Both the position numbers and the translations under genes were made by a program. This document shows positions 10,201 through 22,600 of a DNA stretch of 64,000 nt, one piece after another. The DNA is from Trifolium pratense. Lineage: Eukaryota; Streptophyta; Magnoliopsida; Fabales; Fabaceae. The stretch spans positions 15,941,501 through 16,005,500 of the forward strand of contig NC_060059.1 of the NCBI RefSeq assembly GCF_020283565.1, in the 5' to 3' direction. The notes beneath the pieces were generated by a model. It had not been told where the DNA came from and ran no database searches. It was given only the letters and a program-made list of their open reading frames with translations. Every line of letters begins with the position of its first letter. The stretch's first letter is position 1.

Positions 10201-13200
10201 ATATTTTAAAACAATAAATTTGCGTTTTGTTTTTTAATTTCTTTTTGTTGTAACTTTGCATTCAATTTCAGATTGGAGGATATGAAAGACCAGTTAAGAA
10301 AGCGCATGTTTACGAAACGCAGAGTCAACAAATTTAAATTCACATTAGTTGATGGGGTATCAATAGATCTTAATTCATATGCTTTAATTCGTCCCACTGT
10401 TCCTGGTAAGCATTTCTTGTTATTTTCTAGCTAATAGTGGATATTGTTTAGTGAAATTTATGTTCCATCTTTGGTGTTTTCTTTTCGTCCATTACCCTTG
10501 CAAAGTTTCTCATGACCAGTTTTTTATAGAGGAGGAAAAAAATATAGCTCGCAGTTTCAGTTTATGTTGTAATGGCAGTTTATACTTTTGATGTGTAGGT
10601 TCAATCACATGGCTTGATTCCGTTACTAATCGTCCTTTGAAGGTGATGAATGTTTTAACCTTAACTTATAAACAACCTATTTTCTATGTTACAGCATAAA
10701 TTCATAATGCACCCATCAAACAAGATTAATCAAAGTCTTTTTCCACTCAGTGGTGTCAGTTTTGTGGATTAAATGATGCCATACATTTAACATTTCAATG
10801 ACAAGGTTAAAATATCCATTCTATATAAACTTTAAAGGGTCCTTGTACCAATCCCATACCCATTCTATATAAATACACAAAAACATACTTTTCAAATGAT
10901 TATAGGTTTTAGAATTTTGTTGGAGGATATGTATATAGCTGTAGAAAGAATATTTATGGATATTCTATGAATTTGATAGTTTTGAGAAAGCCAAACCACT
11001 ACACACATATTGCTGCATCGTATTTTTCCCGTTGGTCTCTCTTTAGTCATAACTTTTTGTTGGATCATAATTCTCCTAAATTTTGCGATTATATTCTTTT
11101 TGCCGGACTTTTATGCTGAATGTTCTAATATAATGTTTAAGAAAATGATTGTTGGTCCAGAGTGTAAGAAATTTCTTTTGTGCTGATACTGGTGCATTGG
11201 TGGAAGAATCTACCACACGGTTTCATCCTTATAAAAGGTATGCATTTTGTTTTTTATTTATTTATTTATCTTATTTGAATATTTTAATTTTGATTTTTTG
11301 GACGTTTTTAATCACTGTTGTTCTATTTATAGATTGGATTTGGATAATAATAGCAACCCTACTATATAAGACAATTTAGTCATCACTGAGAATAACATTT
11401 TCTGGGATCCGGACCCTTACCATTTTGTTAAAAATATGAGAGAATGCTTTTCTAATTTATTCCTCAGCTCAAGGCTGATATTTATAATAAAAGTACAACT
11501 GGCTATCTCCTTGATTTTAGGAGAAATAAAAGGAAATAATGATATGTTTAAAATAACAAATTAGGAAACTAAATATATTCCAACACCCCCCCTCAAGTTG
11601 GTGCATAGATATCTGTCATGCCCAACTTGCCTATCAAATGCTCAAAGGTGGGTCTTGCCAAACTTTTGGTTAAGATATCTGCAGTTTGTTGACTTGAAGT
11701 TACAAAAGGTAAACATATGATTCCAGCATCTAACTTCTCTTTTATGAAATGTCGATCAATCTCAATATGCTTGGTTCTGTCATGTTGAACAGGGTTATGA
11801 GCTATGCTAATGGCAGCTTTACTGTCAGAGTACAATTTCAACGGAAGCTCAATTTTCATCTTAAGTTCTTCTAAGACTCTATGGATCCATAATCCTTCAC
11901 ATATACCTTGAGCCATAGCTCTAAACTCAGCTTCTGCACTACTTCTTGCTACAACTCCTTGTTTCTTGCTCCTCCATGTCACAAGATTACCCCAAACATA
12001 GGCACAATATCCAGAAGTTGATCTTCTATCAGTAATCGAACCTGCCCAATCAGCATCGGTGAAGATAGACACATTTCTTTCATTAGTCTTCCTGAAAAAT
12101 AATCCTTTTCCGGGAGTTGCCTTTAAATATCTCAGTATCCTATAGACTGCCTCAAGATGTTCCTCAAAAGGAGAATGCATAAACTGGCTCACTACACTAA
12201 CTGAGAACGCAATGTCTGGTCTGGTATGTGACAGATAAATCAATTTCCCAACCAATCTCTGGTATCTTCCGGTATCAACAGGAACATTACCTTTTTCCCA
12301 AAGTTTTGCATTAGGATCCATAGGGGTATCTGCCGGTCGACATCCACTCATTCCCGTTTCTTTCAATAAATCGATGATGTATTTCTGCTGGGAAACAACA
12401 ATACCATCTTTTGATCGAGCAACCTCCATACCAAGAAAATATCTCATGGATCCCAAGTCCTTGATTTCAAAGTCTGCTGCTAATTTCTCTTTTACTCTTC
12501 CCATTTCAACTGTATCATTTCCGGTAAGAACAATATCATCGACATAAACAATCAGGACAGCTACTTTCCCATCTTGGGAGAACTTTGTGAACAAGGTGTG
12601 GTCAGCCTGCCCTTGAACGTACCCTTGTTTCTTCATGGACTGAGTGAATTTTTCAAACCAAGCTCTAGGAGATTGCTTTAATCCATACAAAGACCTATTT
12701 AGTTTGCATACATTTGATCCAAACCTGTCTTCAAAACCAGGAGGAATGTCCATATATACTTCTTCTTCTAAATCACCATTGAGAAAGGCATTTTTAACAT
12801 CTAACTGATGTAGGGGCCAATCCAGGTTAGCTGCAACAGATAAGAGAATTCTAACAGTATTCAATTTAGCAACAGGAGCAAATGTCTCTGAGTAGTCTAT
12901 ACCATAGGTCTGAGTAAACCCCTTAGCTACCAATCGAGCCTTATACCTTTCAATTGACCCATCTGAATTATACTTCACAGTAAACACCCATTTGCATCCA
13001 ACTGTCTTCTTCCCATCCGGTAGTGTCATAATACTCCAAGTTTTGTTCTTTTCAAGGGCTTTCATCTCCTCAAGTACAGCTTCCCTCCACTTTGGAACTT
13101 CTAGAGCAACCTGTACATTTTTTGGAATTTCTACACTAGACAATTTTGAGGTGAAAGCAGAAAATGATGAAGACAATTTTGAATATGATATGAAATTAGA

Positions 13201-16200
13201 CAAGGGATGTTTAGTGCAAGATCTAACAGGTTTTCTAACAGCAACTGGATCATCTATATCGGGATACAAGATACGACTCTCAGAAACAGAGATAGACTTA
13301 CCTTTTCGGTTTTTAGGAGGTTGATCATTCCCCGGTTCAGATTCATGACACTGTTGAGATGTGGACTCATCACTTCCTTTGTGATTCTTTCTCACAAAAA
13401 CCTTTCCTTTCCAAATGTTGTTTTCTGCTTCAAACCTATTCTCTTTAGATGACTCACTACTTTGTGGCATTTCAATTAGATCATCATTATTACTTTGAAA
13501 ATTATCATGATTTTCTTCATGAGAAAATGTAGGCTCAGATTCACCAAGTTCCTTACTCATAACAGGAGTAGGCTCAGATAAAGAATCATGGCCATTTTCT
13601 GTTGGTGCAAAACTGTAAGTCTTAGAACTTTCTGATTCCGGCAAAGATAAATTATTAAAAAAACTCATGTCCTCGGTTTGAAACGAGTCTTCCTTTAAAT
13701 TCCCCCCCTGAAGATGAGTATCATCAAAAAAATATTTGTTTTCAAAAAATGTAACGTCCATAGTGACATACATTTTCTTGTTTTTTGGATCAAAACATTT
13801 ATATCCCTTCTGGGTTGGGGAGTATCCAACAAAAACACATTTTATAGCACGTGGTTCGAGTTTTCCAACATTCTTATGTTCATGTACAAAGGCTGTGCAA
13901 CCAAAAATTTTTAATGTCAACTCATTTGAAACACGAGTACTAGGAAAACATTCTTTGAAAGTATCAATTGGAGTTTGAAAATTGAGAACTTTTGAAGGCA
14001 TTCTGTTAATTAAATAGGCAGCAGTCAAAACCGCTTCACCCCACAAATAATTTGGTACTTTACTTGAGAAAAGTAAAGCTCTAGCTACCTCCAATAAATG
14101 TCTATTTTTTCTTTCTGCAACTCCATTTTGTTGGGGAGTATTAGGACAAGAACTTTGATGTATAATTCCATTTTTAAGAAAAAAATCACTCAAATTAGCG
14201 TTAAAATATTCTTTGCCATTATCACTTCTAAAGACTTGAATATTAGTTTGATATTGGTTTTGCACCATTGTACAAAAATCTTTTACAGCCTGACAAACAT
14301 CAGATTTCCCCTTTATCAAGTACACCCAACATACCCTTGAATGGTCATCGATAAAGGTGATAAACCATTTCTTAAGAGATAGTGTACTTGTACGGTTAGG
14401 GCCCCAAACATCACTGTGAATAATAGAAAAAGGTTTTGATGGTTTGTAAGGCTGTATTGCAAAATGGGAACGATGATGTTTCGCAAATTCACATGCTTCA
14501 CATTTAAACAAAGAAATATCCTTATTACGAAATAACTTTGGAAACAAGTGTTTTAAATAGGGAAAACTAGGATGACCTAATCGTAAATGCCATAACATAA
14601 TATTGTCATCATGATTATTCAAAACAGAAAAAGACTCAAAGCAGGAACTTATTGTTTCAGAAGGTAGTTGTGATGCAGATCCAATGTCAAAGTAGTAGAG
14701 TCCTCCACTCTCCTCAGCGCTGCCAATCATCTTTCCCGAGTTCAAATCCTGAAAGACACAATGAGATCGGAAAAAATTAGTTTGACAATTTATATCTTGG
14801 GCTAACTTACTAACGGACATTAGACTACAGGACAAGTTGGGAACATGAAGGACATTTTTAAGAGTTAACATTGGAGACAACACAACTGACCCTTTACCGG
14901 CAATGGCTGAAAAAGAGCCATCTGCGACTTTTATTTTTTGATTACCTGCACATGGACTATATGAAGAGAACAAAGCGGATTCACCTGTCATGTGATCAGA
15001 GGCACCGGAATCTACTATCCAAGTATGATTGGGACTGACACTAAGAAAAACAGAGTTACCTTTTGTTGCTACAGAGCAAGAGGGAGTTTGAGACTCGAGG
15101 AGTTTGAACAGTTTCTCTAGTTGTTCCGTAGTGAATGGACCCTGAGTTGAAGTAGATTGTTGTCCTTGATCAGAATTACTTGCTTGGAATGCACGACCAC
15201 CTTTCTTCTTCTTCCAATTAGGAGTCCAGTTAGGAGGTTTGCCTTTGAGCTTCCAACAATCTTCACGCGTATGCCATTCGCGGTTGCAGTAATCACATCG
15301 AGGAACTTCGTCTGGTTTTTTTCCTTCGTAGGGGTTTCTAGTTGCCAAAGCTGAGCCTTCAGATTCAGAGATGCGAGGTGTCTTGCCCATCATAATTCCT
15401 TGTCGTGCCTCCTCCCTTTTTATTTCTGCAAAAGTTTCACGAAGAGTTGGCAATGGAACCTTTCCCAAAACTCGACCTCTTACCTCATCAAGGTCTTTAT
15501 TCAGCCCAGCGAGAAACATGAACACACGATCATTCTCTTGCCTCTTTAGAAATAAAACACTATCTTTTGCGCATTTCCAATTGTCATCATAACAAAGATC
15601 CAACTCTTGCCACAAGGTCAACAACTCATTGTAATAAGTAGTTACATTCCGGTCACCTTGCTTAGCATGCCATAATCGTGACTTTAAACCAAAGATTTGA
15701 GAGGCGTTTTGGATATCAGAGTATGTTTCCTTAACAGCTTCCCACACATCCTTTGCTGAAGGCAAAAACATGTAAGGCCTGCCTATGCCAGGTTCCATAG
15801 TGCTTACTAACCAGGCAATAATCATGGAGTTTTCAGACTTCCATTGTTGGTGAAGTGGGTCTCCTTGTGCCGGTTCAGCGAAAGCACCCGTCAAAAAACC
15901 AAGTCTTCCTTTGCCATCCAATACCAATCGAACAGTTTGGGCCCATTGATTATAGTTATTCCCGTTCATCTTAGGAATATCGACCTTGAGGGAGGAACCA
16001 TCCTTGTCTTTGAAGCCTGTGTTGAAATCTCTGTCACCATAAACAGGTTTATTCCTGTTTTCGTTGTTTCCGCCATTACCGCTACTGGTAGCGATAAAGT
16101 CTGGTATCTTTCCGAAGTCTGGTATCCCACCACCACGGCCACCACCGTCTCCGCGGCCAGCTCCGTCTACGCGGCCACCTCCTCCGTTTCCGCGGCCAGC

Positions 16201-19200
16201 ACTTGCAGGTTGGCCATCGTTATTGACCGAGGATCCGGTATAGGCCTGGCCTAGGGAAGGCCACTTGTTGTGGTCGGCCATGAGAGGCTAAACGGGTATG
16301 GGAATGGGTCGGGTAAAAGAACGGGTCGAACAGAAATTTTTTACAGTAGCACTCTAACCCTAACCTAGGTCTCGTGATACCATGTTAAAAATATGAGAGA
16401 ATGCTTTTCTAATTTATTCCTCAGCTCAAGGCTGGTATTTATAATAAAAGTACAACTGGCTATCTCCTTGATTTTAGGAGAAATAAAAGGAAATAATGAT
16501 ATGTTTAAAATAACAAATTAGGAAACTAAATATATTCCAACACATTTTTTACCCCTTCTGGGAGAAATATGCAATTTTGTTGTTTTAGAAATTCCAAGGC
16601 GAATTATTTAGTTGCAAACTTTAGGGTGATAGTCTTTGGGATATTGTTTTTTGGGATTCAGTGCTTCAAAAGGTCTCTGGAAAAAGAGATTCCAACCAAA
16701 CAAATATCTTCCAAAAACCAGATACCAGACTATCCCCCCAGGCGTCACCTTGAAGGAGGGAGTTTCAATTCCTTACATCCTCCCCTACAGGCATCCATAC
16801 TATCAGATAAATGAAATTGAGAAAATAGTGAAGGGGATGTTGCTTCCTGGAATTATTAGGCGAAATTACGAGCCGTTATAGTAAGCTTGATCATACTAGT
16901 CAACGAGAAAGATGGTGGCTGGAAGTTTTAATATCATTTTTCGTTCTTGCCTTCCCAACATGAAACTCAGTTGATTGGTCCCATCACCCATCTTTCTTGT
17001 CCAAGAACAAGATTCTTGGTTGTTGTCTCGTTCAGAAATGTTGTAATGAAAAGGTCATCTTTGGAGAAGTTGGTACCTTCAGCTTGTTCGACACACCATG
17101 CATTTCCGTTCCTTTAGCTTGACACTCTGATCGATAATAGGAGTGGTAGTCCCCACCCTTTCTTGGTTAGAAACAGAATTATGCCTATTCTGCAGCCTGT
17201 GTTTCAACATGCTCTTGAGCTCATAAGGCTTTCCATCGCAGATCGGTGTAACTTGTGATTTCATACTCAATCACCTCTTTGTTGGCAGCACCTCGGGATT
17301 CTTCCTTGATGTCGTCAGACCCTCATTTTCTTTGGCTGAATTATGCTTTTGCTGCTACTTCCCCAGGAACTTGAAGATAAACCACAAATTCTGGTTTGAA
17401 TTTCATGAGCAAAGTCTTCTCAAAAGAGAAAAGCTCCACGTCCTGATCTGTTTTCCTCCAAGAAAACCATTATCGTTGAGCTTCTCCATCCAATCCTAAC
17501 CAAACCCATGATAGTCATTTTACTTTGCGAATCTTTAGGGCTTTAAGGTACTGATAGTCTTGAACCAACCTCCAATAAGCATCAATGCTTCCGTCAAATC
17601 TTGGCATCAAGTTGTCTTTATCGCTGACCCCCTTTTTCTACTAATAGTTCAAGAGTCAAAGAGATCTTTATTAAATCTTGCATCAATACTCTAAAACACA
17701 GACATATATCTTATTTTCTCTATATCTTTGCATCAAAATAGAACCGATCAATGTCTTTCCAGCTGTCAAGGTCATAAGTAGTGTAATCCTTACAACACTA
17801 TGGCCTTTTCACCAAAGGGTCCTGTCCTCCATGAGTCCGGATACAATAGTTTATCAAGCTCGCATACAAATTTGCGATGCAATGAATACTTTTATTAAGT
17901 TTCGGAAACTTCATCTATCCAAATTTGAGATGCAATATATTATAGATTGTTTCGCGGAAACTAAAAATTTCTGAAAACTCCATGTATCCAGTTTCAGGAA
18001 GACTTTGTTTCTTTTTTTTTTTGAATGGCAAATTGTTAGTTGTTACTAGTTAGTATATTACAATGTTATGTTAGTTTTTCTCCAGGACTTGAACCCTGGA
18101 CCTCCAACTCCTTAACCCTTAGCTCAACTAGTTTAAGTGTTTAACCAGTTGAGCTACCCATCCCACCCCAGGAAGACTTTGTTTTAAAATGAGGGTGCTG
18201 GACATGCTGTAATGAGTTGCGCAGATAGGAGAAAGGAGGGTATTGTTTTGAAATAGATCGTGTGAATGTTAATTGTCCAAATATATTACAAGGGGTAATT
18301 AGGATTTGTTTTTAAAATTGAAAATCAGGCATTGATTGAATTAGATGTAACCGATAAAATAGATTCTAGGGACGAAACCGGTAGAATCAAGTCTCAAGAG
18401 TAGGGATTCCAATGATCTAGAATAGAATCCGGTACCAAAGAGAGATTATGCAAAGCATAATATTTAATGAGAGAGTTTTTTAGAGAAGAAGATAATTTGT
18501 TGAATATTGATCGATTGTCAAAATGAGGCACCATGCCTTTAAATACAACCCTCAGGGCTAAAATAGTAAAATGACATAAGATAAACTATTATTTAAAATA
18601 AACTACTTAATTCCTATAACAATACCCTCCCCTTCAAACATCCTTGTCCTCAAGGATGAAAATTTCTAAGTACCGTGCTTAGGAGGTAAAGTCTTCCATT
18701 TGAGCATAAGTAAAGGAACATGACACTGCCCCCTTTCAACCATTTTCCTGTGTAGAATAGTCACAACAAGATCAACATTAGCAGCAAACTTCTGAGATTC
18801 AAGCTTTGGAGGCGAATCCTTCAACTTGGTTAAGACTTTAGCAACATGAAAACTACCCTTATAGATCATCTTCCTGTGCAAAACAACCACTAGTACCACA
18901 TGATGAAGGAACATTAGAGATCCTTTAGTTAAGGGGTAGGAAATGACATAAATAATTGTTGTTTGAAGCATCCACGCATGATGACTATAAACAACAATCC
19001 AGTTTTTTCCATAAGTCAAGCTAGAATATTTGGATGCATGACAGTAGCATATACTATGAAGAGGGAGCTTTTGCAAGTTTGACACCTGATTCATTACCTG
19101 TGAACTAAGTCTTAGGTTTAGCAATAAAGCAAGTATAAATGCAACCAATTGCTTCCATTTGCTTAACACTTTTAGAGCACAAAAACTACCATTGCAGATC

Positions 19201-19608
19201 ATTTTCCTATGCAAAACAATCAACAACTTTGTGTGTCGAAAGACCGGCAAAAAATCCATAGTTAAATGGTGGTAAGAAACATAAAGTGGTGCTACACATA
19301 GTTTCCAAGCAAAAGAATTATAGACATGAATCATCATGCTCTTCCTATTAGCCAAATTGACTTCTTTCCACAAGCCTGCTGTAGCATAATTTTGTACTAC
19401 CATATCAAAAGTAAATGCAACATCTTCAACTAAACCTTCATACTTTGAAATGGTTGCAGCCTGAACTAGTTTGATATTAGTGCTTAACGGAATCCCAGAA
19501 CTATCGGGGGGGATACATATTTGAGCCTTCTAATTATCATATGCTGGCTTGTCATTCCAAATTGGCTTAAATATCACATTGGTCCCCGTATGTTCCCGCT
19601 TTTTTGGT

Positions 19609-19639
<31 letters not shown>

Positions 19640-22600
19640 GCGGGCCAGACAGGCTTGTTCCGCACCTGACTGTGTCTAACTTATGTCCAAACAAAAAGAG
19701 ACAAACATTATGTTATGATGAGTTTGTTAATAAAAGATTTTTGCTGCTAAAAAAAAAAGATGTGTCTTATGTTACGGTGAATTTGTTAATAAAAGATTTT
19801 TATTGCTAAAAAAAATAAGGGTATTGTTGGTATTATGAAAAGTCGACACCAAAAATATTTGTATCCTCTTTATATATAGTATAGATATATGGATTATAAA
19901 TTTTCTGTTTTTTTTAAGAAAAAAATTTGTTTTTTTTTTGTTTTTTATTTTTATTTTGGTCCTTCATTAATCTAAAAATTTTGGTTTTGGTCCTTTATTT
20001 GCCACATCATAGTTGTCACATGTCAAACTGTTAGCCACGTCGGCGTTTTTTGGAAGGCAATTGACGGGAGGGACGAAAACCAACATGATTTGCACATGCA
20101 GGGACTTTTTTAAACAAAAAAAACAATACAGGGACTAAAACCAAAAAAGCGGAAACATATAGGGACCAATGTGATATTTAAGCCTTCCAAATTTGGTTCC
20201 ACCTTCATGCCAACCACTTTTAATTGCCACACAATCATCACTAGATACTGTTTGACAATCTTGAATCCTAACAATGGTACAAAAATATGGATATATTCCA
20301 TATGTGTTGGGGGAATCAATTGTTGCAATAATAGTTAGTCCTTGAATTATAATGCCACTACTGTAAATTGGATGGACTAACCAAGATGGTGAGTTAATCA
20401 AAATGAGAATTAACAATTGGATGTGATTAAAGGACATAAACTCAATCAAGTATGGCCTAATGAGTTTCAATTCATCCCTGTGAAGATTGTTCCACCAATA
20501 AGAGCCATGCCCATCAATTGGACCATTGTAACTAGTAATAACAGCAACTGTGAGGTTAGTTTCAAAATTGAGACTATTAAACATTTCATCATGTGCATCC
20601 CTTCATCTTCCATATGATGCTAAGACATGAAGCAGGGGCCACTCTAACTCATCTTGAGATGTAAGAATGACAACTTCATTTTGGAGGAAAATAATGAAAT
20701 GGCTAGTAAGATTTAAGCTTTCAATTAGCCATTTCCCATGTGACACCACAAGTAAAGCTCCACTACCATAAGCATACTGGCTGAGATTTCCGATTGCATG
20801 TGGAAAAACTTTAGTGCTTGATGTTTTACCATCGTCAACACCACCAAAATCAGTCAAAATTGCAATGCATTTTCTGCAATTGATATCAGGGTACTCAAGC
20901 TTCTCATAACCACTAGCTACCCTGCTTTCTATATTCAATCCCATTGATCCCAAAAACACAACAAGGAATAATAAAAAGTTTGGAGCACAAAACCTGACTT
21001 CTTTTGCTTCATACCATTGAGAAATTAAGTGCTTATCCAATAACTCTCCAATGATATGTTTAATTCCACCAGCTTTAAAAACAAAATCAAATATTCTGCC
21101 ACTTGCACTGTCATTAAAATATGAGTGAATATTTGCCAAAGCATATAGACAAACATCATGAAAAAGATCACTCAAGTAGCTCCAAGTGTGAACAAGTTTT
21201 AATTCATGTGTCAACTCTTGGGAATGTTGTAGAAGAATGTTAAATCCATTAGAAGAATCAACACTACTATTACTTTCACTTATAGTGGTCAGCTCTTGTA
21301 AATAACATTGTAACTGCCAGCTTGAGCGCAAGAAATCTACAAATGCCGTGTGACTATCACCTTTTGGCATTTGATCAAACACTTGGGGGGTAGGTTGCTT
21401 CTCATCCATCTCCTTCAATAAGAACTGAATACTCTTATGCTTCATATCATGGTCTAAAGTAAAAGACTTCAACACCTAACATACACAAACTTTTTGTCCA
21501 TTTGTCTGCCATTTCTGATGCATTAAAGCTCCTAGGTACCTTGTTAAAGATGAGTTTAGTATTCTGGATTTGCAAATGTGTATGGTTATTTATCATAGGT
21601 ATTTTTGAAATGGGTTCAGCTCTAAAACATAGTATGTTTCTCATAGCCACAGTGGGTTCTGAGGTCTCGTGGATAGCAGGAAAGTTATCTTCAAGGTGTT
21701 TGAGTGTGGGGTTAGACAAATTAACAGCTATTTGTGTAATAGGACCCAATCTAGTTGTGCAATTTTCTAGACAACGCAACCCACTTGGGGTTGGTCGAGT
21801 GGTGTTGGCTTGGGCCCTTGGAGTATGCTCCTCTCAAGGTCTCAGGTTCGATTCCCACTGGTGCCAATTTCGGTGGGCCAATTCCATACAGAGCAAAAAA
21901 AACTCTGGCTTTAAATGGGGCCCCCGCAAGTGGGCGGTGGGATTGGTCCCCTTGGATTAGTCGGTCCTAAGGCCGGATACCAAGTTTTCAAAAAAAAAAA
22001 AAAAAAAAAAAAAATTCTAGACAACGCTCAGGATAAACACTTACCTGGGAATCAATTGTAAAATTCTGGGTACAAACGGAAGACTGTTGGGAATCTTCAA
22101 CAATTCCTTGAACTTCTTCATATTTCACCAGAGGCGGTTCTTCACCATCGCTCACTGAAGAGCAACCCATTCCAGGTAGATAATTGTGGGTAGAGGGTAG
22201 ACAGCTTATTGCAATTTGGGGTAAATGGGTTTTGTGCAAATTTATCAACTTCGTCATCCATCTCTACCACTTTGAATCGGATCTTTTTATGCTTCAATGC
22301 ATGATCAACTGTAAAAGGTTCATCACATATCAAACATAAACCCAATTCCATCTTCTCTTCCACTTCAAGAGCACTCAAAATTTTCACCAAATTATGTTTT
22401 GAGCCCATCTTATGCGCCAAATCGAAGGCTCGTGATACCAATTGTAACCGGTAAAATAGATTCTAGGGACGAAACCGGTAGAATCAAGTCTCAAGAGTAG
22501 GGATTCCAATGATCTAGAATAGAATCCGGTACCAAAGAGAGATTATGCAAAGCATAATATTTAATGAGAGTTTTTTAGAGAAGAAGATAATTTGTTGAAT

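Larger units (their letters stand above)
11426..16542 (-). mobile_element. Full-length, near-new Copia retrotransposon in Ku70 intron 10
   Basis: A 5,117-bp element flanked by the 5-bp duplication CATTT (11421-11425 and 16543-16547). The two 160-bp LTRs (11426-11585 and 16383-16542) begin TGTTAAAA, end TTCCAACA and differ at one position. On the minus strand the 5' LTR is followed by a PBS, TGGTATCACGAG (about 16371-16382), and the 3' LTR is preceded by a polypurine tract (complement of CCCCCCCT, 11586-11593). Together with one unbroken gag-pol frame this indicates a recent and potentially autonomous insertion. It lies antisense to Ku70. Confidence 0.96.

Noticed and set aside
12992..16254. 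Several + strand frames of 65-136 codons across the Copia element
   Set aside because: All lie opposite the intact gag-pol frame and show no family resemblance.
18120..18168. Possible tRNA gene (A-box, B-box)
   Set aside because: A tail and 16-bp target duplications show a SINE; no full cloverleaf is formed.
20135..20584. 149-codon minus frame
   Set aside because: Spans the right edge of a MITE and has no recognisable domain.
21780..21865. Possible tRNA gene
   Set aside because: Head of a SINE with poly-A tail and target duplication.
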